A program made the translations under genes and the position numbers. The notes beneath the pieces were generated by a model. It was not told the origin of the DNA. It did no database searches and worked only from the letters and a program-made list of their open reading frames with translations. From contig CAYZRS010000056.1 of assembly GCA_964480915.1 (NCBI GenBank), positions 1 to 31,969 on the forward strand: a stretch of 31,969 bases of DNA, read 5' to 3'. Positions 1 through 7,612 of the stretch are shown piece after piece. The DNA comes from CAWGCE01 sp964480915 (GTDB taxonomy: Bacteria > Planctomycetota > Planctomycetia > Pirellulales > Pirellulaceae). How positions within the stretch are numbered: position 1 is the first letter of the stretch; the number at the start of each line of letters is the position of its first letter.

Positions 1-63
1 AATTTTGAAACTTCCGCTCTCAGGTCCTCAATTTGTCATTTGACCGATCGATCCCTGCCCCTC

Positions 64-1782
64 TTAGCCGTCCAAGACCGTCTCTCGAACGACCTCTTCT
101 AAAGTCGTGACTCCCGTTTCGGCCATGCGCAGGCCGGCATCGCGAAGCGTCTCCATTCCGAAGCTGCGCGCTTTTTCTCTCAACTCATCCGTCGAACAGT
201 TCGACATGATCATGTCACGCAGGTCGTCGTTCATCATCATCAGCTCGAACAGGCCGACTCGACCCTTGTAGCCGGTGTTGTTGCACATGTCGCAGCCCGC
301 GCCTCGCATGTATTCGATGCCTTCGATCTTTGACCGTTCCCAATCGAGCTCGGCGAGAATCGCATCCGAAATTTCGGTCGGCTCTTTGCAACCGACGCAA
401 ATGCGGCGTACCAGCCGCTGTGCCAGGATCGCTTCGACCGTGGCGGTGATCATGAACGTTGGGATGCCCATGTCTTTCAGTCGTGTCACCGTGCCCGGCG
501 CGTCATTCGTATGCAAAGTACTAAACACAAGGTGACCGGTCAGCGACGCCTGCACAGCGATCTCGGCCGTTTCCAAGTCGCGAATCTCACCGACCAAGAT
601 CCGATCAGGATCCTGTCGCAAGATGGCTCGCAAACAACTGGCGAACGTATTGCCAATGTCGGTATCGATCGGAATCTGAATGATGCCGTCGATGTCGTAC
701 TCGACCGGGTCTTCGGTCGTGATCACTTTTTCGGTGATCTCGTTTAACTCGGACAGCGCCGAATAAAGCGTCGTGGTCTTCCCGGAACCGGTCGGGCCGG
801 TCACGAGCACAATGCCGTTTGGTTTGTGCATGGTGGTGCGGAACTGAGCCATCAAATCATCGGCCATGCCGACCTTGGCAAGGTCCAATTCGACGACCGA
901 GCGATCCAAGACTCGCATGACGACGCTCTCGCCGAACATCGTCGGCAACACGCTGACTCGCAAGTCGACCGGGTGACCACCGACCGCCAATTCGATACGA
1001 CCATCTTGTGGCAAACGGCGTTCGGCAATATCCAAATTGGCCATGACCTTGATCCGCGTGGTAATCGCAAACGCCAGGTGGCGTGGCGGCGGGACGAGCT
1101 CGTACAAAACACCGTCCGCTTTGACGCGGATGCGGAATTCGTCTTCGAACGGTTCGAAGTGAATATCGCTCGCGTGCTCTTTAATCGCGGTGAGCAAAAC
1201 AATGTTGAGCAGCTTGCGCACCGGCGCGCTGTCGGCCATCGCTTCGACACTGGCCAGCTCGATCGGTCCATCACCGGCCAACCCTTCGGCCGCTGCCGCC
1301 AGCTCTTCATCGACGTTCAGATCATTGACGACGCTTTCGAGACTCTCGGAGGCGGCCGAGTAGTACTTCGTCATCGACTTTTCGAGATCCGCTTCGGTCG
1401 CCACGACCATGTTGATCTCATAGCCCAAAAACTGACGCATCTCGTCTTGGACAGAGAGGTTCTGCGGGCTGCTGGTGGCGACGGTCAAACGGTTTTCTTT
1501 CAGCTGCAACGGGACGACTCGATAAAGCTGAGCCATCGGTTCGGGAATCAATTCGATCACTTCCGGCGGCAGTTTCGTGTCGCCGATGTTCACGACCTGC
1601 ATGTTCAATTGTTCGGCCAAACCCTGGGCGAGCTGCTCTTCATTGATGACGCCCATCTCGAGCGCAATCTTGCCCAGCAACTGATCGGGGTTGCGCTGCT
1701 GCTCCGCGAGCAACATCTCTAAGTGGTCTTCATCCATGAAGCCCATGTCGATCAGGACTTGTCCGATTTTTCGTAATGCCAT
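64..1782 (-). CDS. GspE/PilB-family secretion or pilus assembly ATPase
   Basis: A 572-residue hexameric motor ATPase that powers type IV pilus extension or type II secretion at the cytoplasmic face of the inner membrane. Residues 1 to about 150 match the N-terminal MshEN/GSPII_E_N domain. The ATPase core has a Walker A motif GPTGSGKT near residue 330, a Walker B region ending VGEIRDLETAE, and the HTND motif typical of the family. A zinc-binding pair of CxxC motifs (CVGC and CDMC) lies near the C-terminus and is followed by GRVGLFEL, as in GspE and PilB. The length is normal. The ATG start has no clear Shine-Dalgarno. It is the last gene of a minus-strand run, after pilT and a second GspE-like gene, but pilC, pilM and secretin genes are absent here, so PilB and GspE cannot be told apart. 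Confidence 0.93.
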   Translation of the reverse strand: MALRKIGQVLIDMGFMDEDHLEMLLAEQQRNPDQLLGKIALEMGVINEEQLAQGLAEQLNMQVVNIGDTKLPPEVIELIPEPMAQLYRVVPLQLKENRLTVATSSPQNLSVQDEMRQFLGYEINMVVATEADLEKSMTKYYSAASESLESVVNDLNVDEELAAAAEGLAGDGPIELASVEAMADSAPVRKLLNIVLLTAIKEHASDIHFEPFEDEFRIRVKADGVLYELVPPPRHLAFAITTRIKVMANLDIAERRLPQDGRIELAVGGHPVDLRVSVLPTMFGESVVMRVLDRSVVELDLAKVGMADDLMAQFRTTMHKPNGIVLVTGPTGSGKTTTLYSALSELNEITEKVITTEDPVEYDIDGIIQIPIDTDIGNTFASCLRAILRQDPDRILVGEIRDLETAEIAVQASLTGHLVFSTLHTNDAPGTVTRLKDMGIPTFMITATVEAILAQRLVRRICVGCKEPTEISDAILAELDWERSKIEGIEYMRGAGCDMCNNTGYKGRVGLFELMMMNDDLRDMIMSNCSTDELREKARSFGMETLRDAGLRMAETGVTTLEEVVRETVLDG

Positions 1783-2147
1783 AATTCGTTATTCAGTGTT
1801 TGTTATTCTTGCCCTGGAAACGCATCAGCTTTTTGTGGCCGGGCTGCTGATGGCCCGGTTGGTTGTGGAATTGAAAATTCGAATTGCAAATTTGAGATCT
1901 GANNNNNNNNNNNNNNNNNNNNNNNNNNNNNNNNNNNNNNNNNNNNNNNNNNNNNNNNNNNNNNNNNNNNNNNNNNNNNNNNNNNNNNNNNNNNNNNNNN
2001 NNCGAATTGCAAATTTGAGATCTGAAATTTGAGATCTGAGATTGCATATCTGAGATTGCATATCCGAGATTTGCGATTTCATATTTCAGATCCGAAATTT
2101 ACGATCCACTCCGCACCCCCTTCTGTGGTTCCGCCCGCTCCTACCCA
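1783..2147. repeat. Intergenic region with degenerate 14-bp tandem repeat
   Basis: No gene is visible between pilT and the PilB-like gene. Seven consecutive 14-bp units run from 2012 to 2109. The first two (2012-2025 and 2026-2039) are identical, AATTTGAGATCTGA. The next ones drift: GATTGCATATCTGA at 2040, GATTGCATATCCGA at 2054, then three more diverged units. Another exact unit lies at 1889-1902, just left of the N run. The AT-rich array contrasts with the GC-rich genes around it. Open frames through it are read-through of the repeat and the N run and are not coding. Confidence 0.8.
1903..2002. other. Assembly gap of 100 N inside the tandem repeat
   Basis: Exactly 100 N, the conventional placeholder for a gap of unknown size. 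The 23 bases before it (1880-1902) are identical to the 23 bases after it (2003-2025). The two contigs therefore either overlap directly or stop inside a longer tandem array. Confidence 0.95.
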
Positions 2148-3263
2148 TTAAGTCTCTGCTGCATCGGCCACGTCGGCGTCGTCATCGAACATGCCACGCT
2201 GGGCGGCGGCGATGCGGGCTGCCAAGTCGTCGGGACGAGCCGATTTGGACAGCGCGTCTTCGACCGAAATCTTTTCTGCTTTCCACAACTTGTAGAGCGC
2301 GTCGTCCATCAACTGCATGCCCTCTTTGGCACCGGTTTGAATCTGCGAGTTGATCCGGAACGTCTTGTTCTCACGAATCAGGTTGGCGATACCGGGCGTG
2401 ACGACGAGCAGCTCGTGAGCCGCGACTCGCCCACCGCCGATGCGTGGCACCAACGTTTGAGCCAGAATGCCGATGATCGATGTCGAAAGCTGAGTCCGAA
2501 TCTGATCCTGTTGAGTATTCGGGAAAACGTCGATGATACGGTTGACCGTACCCTGAGCACTGTTCGTGTGCAGCGTACCGAACACGACGTGGCCCGTTTC
2601 GGCAGCGGTGATCGCCGTTTCAATCGTTTCCAAGTCACGCATTTCGCCGACGAGGATCACGTCCGGATCTTGCCGCAAAGCACGCTTGATCGCTTCCGCA
2701 AACGAAGGGACGTCGACGCCCACTTCACGCTGATTGACCGTCGACTTCTTATGGTAGTGATAGAATTCGATCGGGTCTTCGATCGTGATGATATGGTGAT
2801 CGACCGTTTCGTTGATGTAGTTAATCATGCTGGCCAGAGTCGTACTCTTACCAGAACCGGTCGGGCCGGTGACCAAAAACAGACCGCGCGGACGCAGCGC
2901 CAATTCGGCCACACGTTCCGGCAGACCGAGCTGCTCCATCGTGAGCATGTCGTTGGGAATCTGTCGCAGCACCATCGCGACGTTGCCGCGCTGCTTAAAG
3001 ACCGAAACACGAAAACGGGCCAGTTCGCCAAACGCGAAACCAAAGTCGGTACTTCCGATCTCGGCCAATTCACGCTGACAACGTTCCGGCGTGATACTCT
3101 TCATCAGAGCCACGGTATCTTCGGGCTCGAGTGTTTTGGTTTCCAGCTTTCGCATGCGACCGTGAAGACGGAAGACGGGCGGTTGGCCGGTTGTGATATG
3201 AATGTCGCTCGCGCTCTGCTTCACGCAGGCCTGCAACAATTTATCAATGAGAATCGTGCCCAT
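2148..3263 (-). CDS. pilT: Twitching motility retraction ATPase PilT
   Basis: A 371-residue PilT-family ATPase that drives depolymerisation and retraction of type IV pili. It lacks the long N-terminal domain and the CxxC zinc motif of the two PilB/GspE proteins nearby, as expected for PilT. Visible motifs are Walker A GPTGSGKST near residue 133, Walker B VGEMRDLETIETA, and the TAAETGHVVFGTLHTN signature. The C-terminal segment usually written AIRNLIRE in PilT reads GIANLIRE here, followed by the expected IQTG and GMQLMDDAL. A GAGGAG Shine-Dalgarno lies about 7 nt before the ATG. The acidic tail DDDADVADAAET is unusual. It lies on the same strand between two extension-type ATPases. Confidence 0.93.
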   Translation of the reverse strand: MGTILIDKLLQACVKQSASDIHITTGQPPVFRLHGRMRKLETKTLEPEDTVALMKSITPERCQRELAEIGSTDFGFAFGELARFRVSVFKQRGNVAMVLRQIPNDMLTMEQLGLPERVAELALRPRGLFLVTGPTGSGKSTTLASMINYINETVDHHIITIEDPIEFYHYHKKSTVNQREVGVDVPSFAEAIKRALRQDPDVILVGEMRDLETIETAITAAETGHVVFGTLHTNSAQGTVNRIIDVFPNTQQDQIRTQLSTSIIGILAQTLVPRIGGGRVAAHELLVVTPGIANLIRENKTFRINSQIQTGAKEGMQLMDDALYKLWKAEKISVEDALSKSARPDDLAARIAAAQRGMFDDDADVADAAET

Positions 3264-3877
3264 GGTGTGATCTCCTCGTCTTCGATCGGTGCGGCATCAA
3301 CTGGGGAACAGCGAACACGCTGACAGTTAATGAAACGGTGCGGTTGCTGACCATGCACGTGCCAATTGATAAGTGCTATCTGGCAGGTGCGCAGCCATCC
3401 ACTCGTGGTGGCCACCCCACACGGTTGCGAAGTCGAGTGCCTCTCTTCCCGACAGGCAGCAAATTGCACGCAGAAGACCAACAAATTTGGGTAGACCCCA
3501 TGAGCAACCGTCACCTCGAGAGGCGATGCTGCAAAGTCAGGTCGTGCAGTCCAACGTACAATTTCCGGCTTGCCCAGCGTTCAACTGCATTCGACTGCGT
3601 TTGTTGGTTGCCTCCTCTCGTTCGTTATTTGCCAACTGATCGTTCTAACGATCGCCCCTGTAGGAATGACCCGGGCACAAGGATTATTGGCACCGCTTGC
3701 CGGCGGCTCCAATCACTAGTCAAAATCGACCAGTTTCCTTGCAAATCATGACTCTGTTTCCACTCACTTGCGTCTGACTGCATGTTCAGCAGACTTCATT
3801 ATGGTTTTCGGAAGCTGTTTTTGCACGAAAACCTGGGTTTTTCGCCATTTTTCGTACTTGGCAGCCGCCGCCCACGC
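3264..3877. other. Intergenic region upstream of pilT
   Basis: A 614-nt stretch between the GspE-like gene and pilT, with no convincing gene. It should carry the pilT promoter and the end of the GspE-like transcript. The one clear structure is a near-perfect palindrome at 3638-3653, GATCGTT-CT-AACGATC. Short open frames on the plus strand show no protein-like composition. Confidence 0.5.
3638..3653. promoter_or_regulatory. 7+7 palindrome, possible operator
   Basis: GATCGTT at 3638-3644 and AACGATC at 3647-3653 form a perfect dyad separated by CT. It lies about 375 bp upstream of the pilT start. The size fits a dimeric DNA-binding site, but no regulator is known and no promoter was recognised beside it. 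Confidence 0.25.
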
Positions 3878-5584
3878 TTACATGTCTTCTTCCACTCGTT
3901 TGGCGACCCGATACACCTCGGAAAGCGTGGTAATTCCGCGGCAAACCTTGTCTAAACCGTCTTTATAAAGCGTTTTCATGCCCCCTTTGATGGCCGCCCG
4001 ACGAATATCTTGCGTCGGAGCCCCTTCGAACGACAATTCGCGGATTCTGGACGTCATGAACATCAGCTCATAGATGCCAATTCGCCCGCGAAAACCGCCT
4101 CCACCACAGTGCTGACAGCCGGCTCCCTTGGAAAATTCGGCGTTGGCCGCCATTTCCTCGGTGATTCCCGCCGCCCGCAATTCGCCCTCCGGCATCTCAT
4201 GCGGCTCCTTGCAGCGAGTGCAAATGACCCGCACCAGACGCTGGGCGAGCACTGCAATCACACTGCTCGCTACCAGGTATGCGGGCACCCCCATGTCGAC
4301 CATCCGGGTCACAGCACTGGGCGCATCGTTCGTATGCAGTGTACTGAAAACCAGGTGTCCAGTCAAAGAAGCCTGGATTCCCATACTTGCCGTCTCTGCA
4401 TCCCGCATCTCGCCCACCAGGATCACATTGGGCGCCTGACGCAGCATGGCCTTAATAATCTTGGCGAAATCGAGCCCAATATCGTGCCGGGTCTGAGTCT
4501 GATTGATGCCAGAAAGGTAGTACTCGACCGGGTCTTCGGCCGTGATAATCTTCCGATCGGGCCGATTGAGCTCATTCAAGGCCGCATATAGCGTCGTCGT
4601 CTTACCCGACCCAGTTGGCCCAGTCACCAAAATGATCCCATTGGGCCGCCGCATCAGGCTCTGGAAATCGTCGTAGTTTTGCTCAGAAAGTCCTAACTGC
4701 CGGACGCCGACCTTAATATTGTCCTTATCCAGCAGCCGCATGACGACCGATTGGCCATGGTTCGTCGGGATGATGCTGACACGAAGATCGAGCGTTTTTT
4801 CGCCCACGGTGATTTTGATGCGCCCATCCTGGCAGCGACGCCGCTCGGCAATGTCCATTTTGCCCAGAATCTTGATACGTGAGATGATGGCACCCAGCAG
4901 CCGGCGAGGCGGGCTATCACGTTCGACCAGCACGCCATCGATCCGGTAACGGATGCGGACGCGGGTTTCGAACGGCTCGACATGAATATCGCTGGCCCGC
5001 AGCTGGACCGCTTCGGCAATCATCAGATGGACCAGCCGCACGACCGGGGCACTGCTCTCATCGACCGACTCGTCATCCGCGATCGTTTCGTCTTCGGTTT
5101 CGGTGAAGTCGATCGCGGTATCGGTGAATTCTTGCAGCATCGAGTCGGTACTTTCCCCCTCGATTTGCCCGTAATACTTGTTGATCGCTTCCAGAATCTT
5201 CCCGCGAGGCGCCAGCGCGATGTCGATTTTTCGGTTAAGAATGAACCGCAGTTTATCGAAGGTCTCCAGATCGAGCGGATCGTGGGCCACGACCACCAAC
5301 GAGTCGTCTTTCTCTTCCATCGGCAAGATGACGTTTTCTCGAGCGACCGACTGCGGCACCAATTCGACGACATCGGCCGCAATCGTGACCTCGGCCAAGT
5401 CGACATAGGGCAGGCTGTGCTCTTTGGCGACCGCCTTCATGACTTCGTCGCCGGTAGCGTAGCCTAGCTTCACGAGCGCATCGGCGACGCTCATTTTCTG
5501 CTGTTTCGCCATTTGCTCGGCTTCTGCGAGCTGTTCAGCGCCGATTAACTTCTGCTTGATCAGGATGTCAGTGAACTTGGGCAT
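3878..5584 (-). CDS. GspE/PilB-family secretion or pilus assembly ATPase (second copy)
   Basis: A 568-residue paralogue of the ATPase at 64-1782, with the same plan. It has an N-terminal MshEN/GSPII_E_N domain (about 1-150), an acidic linker, Walker A GPTGSGKTTTLYAAL near residue 323, VGEMRDAETASMG, and STLHTNDAPSAVTR. Two CxxC pairs (CTRC and CQHC) precede GRIGIYEL. The ATG at 5584 is preferred over a TTG one codon earlier because GGAAC lies about 8 nt upstream of it. A perfect 9-bp inverted repeat lies 67-92 nt before the start. One of the two ATPases may serve type IV pili and the other a type II secretion system or pseudopilus. The sequence alone does not decide which. Confidence 0.92.
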   Translation of the reverse strand: MPKFTDILIKQKLIGAEQLAEAEQMAKQQKMSVADALVKLGYATGDEVMKAVAKEHSLPYVDLAEVTIAADVVELVPQSVARENVILPMEEKDDSLVVVAHDPLDLETFDKLRFILNRKIDIALAPRGKILEAINKYYGQIEGESTDSMLQEFTDTAIDFTETEDETIADDESVDESSAPVVRLVHLMIAEAVQLRASDIHVEPFETRVRIRYRIDGVLVERDSPPRRLLGAIISRIKILGKMDIAERRRCQDGRIKITVGEKTLDLRVSIIPTNHGQSVVMRLLDKDNIKVGVRQLGLSEQNYDDFQSLMRRPNGIILVTGPTGSGKTTTLYAALNELNRPDRKIITAEDPVEYYLSGINQTQTRHDIGLDFAKIIKAMLRQAPNVILVGEMRDAETASMGIQASLTGHLVFSTLHTNDAPSAVTRMVDMGVPAYLVASSVIAVLAQRLVRVICTRCKEPHEMPEGELRAAGITEEMAANAEFSKGAGCQHCGGGGFRGRIGIYELMFMTSRIRELSFEGAPTQDIRRAAIKGGMKTLYKDGLDKVCRGITTLSEVYRVAKRVEEDM

Positions 5585-5650
5585 CAATTTTGTTCCGGTT
5601 GGTTTTTTGGACGGTCAGCGCTGGTAAACGCTTTAGCCGCCACTCTTTAT

Positions 5651-5676
5651 CGGGTGAAAACGAGCCATTTCACCCG
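5651..5676 (-). promoter_or_regulatory. Perfect 9-bp inverted repeat upstream of the GspE-like gene
   Basis: CGGGTGAAA at 5651-5659 and TTTCACCCG at 5668-5676 are perfectly complementary around an 8-nt loop. The element sits 67-92 nt upstream of the start at 5584. It could be an operator or a leader hairpin. No T-tract follows it on the minus strand, so it is not an obvious terminator. Confidence 0.4.
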
Positions 5677-5851
5677 GCCTGCTCCTCTATTCGCCTAGTT
5701 TAGAAGGGAATTACCGGCTCGGAAGGGTACAAACCCAGACAAATTAGAACCAATCGGCGACGAATGGACCCGTAAAGGTGGGTTTTGACCGAGAAATGGG
5801 GCAGCAGCCCGCGGCAGACGAGCGGATCGCCGCAAACCAATGTTCGTCGTA

Positions 5852-5932
5852 CCGGCTTCAGCCGGAAGTCCGCGACATCTGCCCACAAGGCGGGACGACC
5901 CAAAGGCTGGACAACCCACAAGGCGGGACGAC
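5852..5932. repeat. REP-like palindrome plus two 18-bp direct repeats
   Basis: CCGGCTTCAGCCGG at 5852-5865 is a compact palindrome. Just after it, CCCACAAGGCGGGACGAC occurs at 5882-5899 and again at 5915-5932, a 33-bp spacing, with a related CCCAAAGGCTGGACAA between them. The region is non-coding and resembles dispersed intergenic repeats. The copy number elsewhere in the genome cannot be seen from this window. Confidence 0.5.
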
Positions 5933-5980
5933 TTTCCAATACAAACGTGCGACCGGCCCTAGGCTGCTGCAGCGTACCTA

Positions 5981-6080
5981 NNNNNNNNNNNNNNNNNNNN
6001 NNNNNNNNNNNNNNNNNNNNNNNNNNNNNNNNNNNNNNNNNNNNNNNNNNNNNNNNNNNNNNNNNNNNNNNNNNNNNNNN
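5981..6080. other. Assembly gap of 100 N
   Basis: Exactly 100 N between glnA and the GspE-like gene. Unlike the other two gaps, the flanks share no obvious terminal overlap, so real sequence is probably missing. The gap starts 8 nt beyond the glnA stop codon and may hide its terminator. Confidence 0.95.
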
Positions 6081-6087
6081 CCGCCCA

Positions 6088-7515
6088 CTAGATGTCGTAA
6101 TACATGCAGAATTCATACGGATGAGGCCGCAACCTTAACGCGTCCACTTCGTTAACACGCTTGTACTGAATCCAAGTCTTCACGACATCTTCCGTAAACA
6201 CATCGCCACGCAAGAGGAATTCGTGATCCGCCTCGAGCGCGTTCAGCGCTTCGTCGAGCGAAGCGGGAGTCTGCGGGATGTCGGCCAGTTGCTCGGGCGG
6301 CAAATCGTAGATGTCCTTATCCATCGCCTCGCCAGGATGCATCTTGTTCTGAATGCCGTCGATGACTGCCATCAGCATGGCAGCAAAGGCCAGGTACGGA
6401 TTGCAGCTCGGATCGGGACAGCGGAACTCGACTCGTTTTGCTTTCGGGCTGGGGCTGTACATCGGAATACGGCAAGCGGCCGAACGGTTCCGCTGCGAAT
6501 AGGCCAACTGCGTCGGCGCTTCGTAGCCAGGCACAAGGCGTTTGTAGCTGTTGGTCGTCGGATTGGTGAATGCCAACAGGGCGGGCGCATGATGCAACAG
6601 ACCACCAATCGCATACAGCCCCATGTCGCTCAGTCCGGCATAGCCACCCCCGGCGAACAACGGCTGATCATCTTTCCATAGCGAGACGTGCGTGTGCATG
6701 CCGCTGCCGTTATCGCCGAAGATCGGCTTCGGCATGAACGTCACGGTGCGGTTATGTCGTCGCGCCGTGTTCTTGACGATGTACTTATAGAGCAGCAACG
6801 CATCGGCCGCGCTTACCAGCTCCTGATATTTCAGATCAATTTCCGACTGGCCCGCCGTCCCCACTTCGTGATGCTGACACTCGACATCCAAACCACACTC
6901 AATCATCGTCTGCATCATCTCGTTGCGCAGATCCATTAGTTGATCGGCGGGCGGAACGGGAAAGTAACCTTCCTTATGTCGTAGCTTATAACCCAAGTTG
7001 GGATTCTCTTGCCGGCCTCGGTTCCATTGCCCTTCGATGCTGTCGACGTGGTAGTAGCCTTCATGCGCGTTTTGCTCGAACCTCACATCATCAAAGATGA
7101 AGAACTCTGCTTCGGCACCAAAGAAGGCCGTGTCGGCGATGCCGGTACTCTTAAGATAATTGTCCGCTTTGCGTGCCACGTTGCGCGGATCGCGCGAGTA
7201 ATCTTCACCCGTGAGCGGATCTTGAATGTTGCAAATCAGGACCAAGGTCGGCAACGCGGTAAACGGATCGACGAACAGCGATTCGGCTTGAGGCACGACT
7301 AACATGTCGCTCTCGTTGATCGCCTGCCACCCACGAATGCTCGAGCCGTCGAACCCCAACCCGTTTTCGAACACGTCTTCGTCCAGCTTGTCGACCGGGA
7401 TCGTGAAGTGTTGCCAAAGGCCCGGAAAGTCCATGAAACGAAAATCTACGGCTCCGATCGCTTCTTCGCGACAGAGCGCAATGACTTCGCGTGGAGTCAT
7501 CTGTTTACCCGCCAT
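6088..7515 (-). CDS. glnA: Type I glutamine synthetase
   Basis: Glutamine synthetase I joins ammonia to glutamate using ATP and forms a cytoplasmic dodecamer. The 475-residue length is typical. Visible signatures include the N-terminal beta-grasp part (VDFRFMDFPG), GFDGSSIRGW, AEAEFFIFD, the ATP-binding stretch KPIFGDNGSGMHTH, and NRSAACRIP. Near residue 403, IYDLPPEQ matches the loop holding the adenylylated tyrosine of the GSI-beta class, so control by GlnE-type adenylylation is possible. An ATG at 7524 is also in frame. The ATG at 7515 is favoured because AGGA lies about 8 nt upstream of it. A strong terminator hairpin ends about 26 nt before this start and separates it from glnII. Confidence 0.95.
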   Translation of the reverse strand: MAGKQMTPREVIALCREEAIGAVDFRFMDFPGLWQHFTIPVDKLDEDVFENGLGFDGSSIRGWQAINESDMLVVPQAESLFVDPFTALPTLVLICNIQDPLTGEDYSRDPRNVARKADNYLKSTGIADTAFFGAEAEFFIFDDVRFEQNAHEGYYHVDSIEGQWNRGRQENPNLGYKLRHKEGYFPVPPADQLMDLRNEMMQTMIECGLDVECQHHEVGTAGQSEIDLKYQELVSAADALLLYKYIVKNTARRHNRTVTFMPKPIFGDNGSGMHTHVSLWKDDQPLFAGGGYAGLSDMGLYAIGGLLHHAPALLAFTNPTTNSYKRLVPGYEAPTQLAYSQRNRSAACRIPMYSPSPKAKRVEFRCPDPSCNPYLAFAAMLMAVIDGIQNKMHPGEAMDKDIYDLPPEQLADIPQTPASLDEALNALEADHEFLLRGDVFTEDVVKTWIQYKRVNEVDALRLRPHPYEFCMYYDI

Positions 7516-7541
7516 AGGTTTCATCCTGTATCCAGTTCAAT

Positions 7542-7573
7542 AAAAACGCGGGACCCGGCTGACCGGGCCCCGC
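7542..7573 (-). terminator. Intrinsic terminator/attenuator between glnII and glnA
   Basis: On the minus strand an 11-bp GC-rich stem (GCGGGGCCCGG pairing with CCGGGTCCCGC, one mismatch) closes a TCAG loop. It is followed directly by GTTTTTATT. This is a textbook rho-independent terminator shape. It lies 40 nt after the glnII stop and only 17-26 nt before the glnA start, leaving almost no room for a separate glnA promoter downstream. Confidence 0.8.
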
Positions 7574-7612
7574 AGCGATTATGTGCCGTTGGATTCGCCG
7601 AGCGGAAGTCGG

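Larger units (their letters stand above)
5585..6087. other. Intergenic region with hairpins, short direct repeats and a gap
   Basis: About 500 nt between glnA and the GspE-like gene, with no supported gene. It holds the leader hairpin at 5651-5676, a REP-like palindrome and two 18-bp direct repeats at 5852-5932, and 100 N at 5981-6080. The last stretch should contain the glnA transcript end, part of which may be lost in the gap. Confidence 0.5.

Noticed and set aside
826..1722. Long plus-strand open frame of 298 codons opposite the PilB-like gene
   Set aside because: It is a shadow of a clearly conserved ATPase gene. Its His/Arg/Gln-rich translation has no recognisable motif.
1691..2082. Open frames crossing the 100-N gap near the 14-bp repeat
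   Set aside because: They consist of repeat sequence and N only. Their translations are low complexity and depend on an arbitrary gap length.
3826..3844. AAAACC/GGTTTT palindrome just past the end of the GspE-like gene as a terminator
   Set aside because: The stem is AT-rich with a loop of about 2-4 nt and no convincing T-tract on the minus strand.
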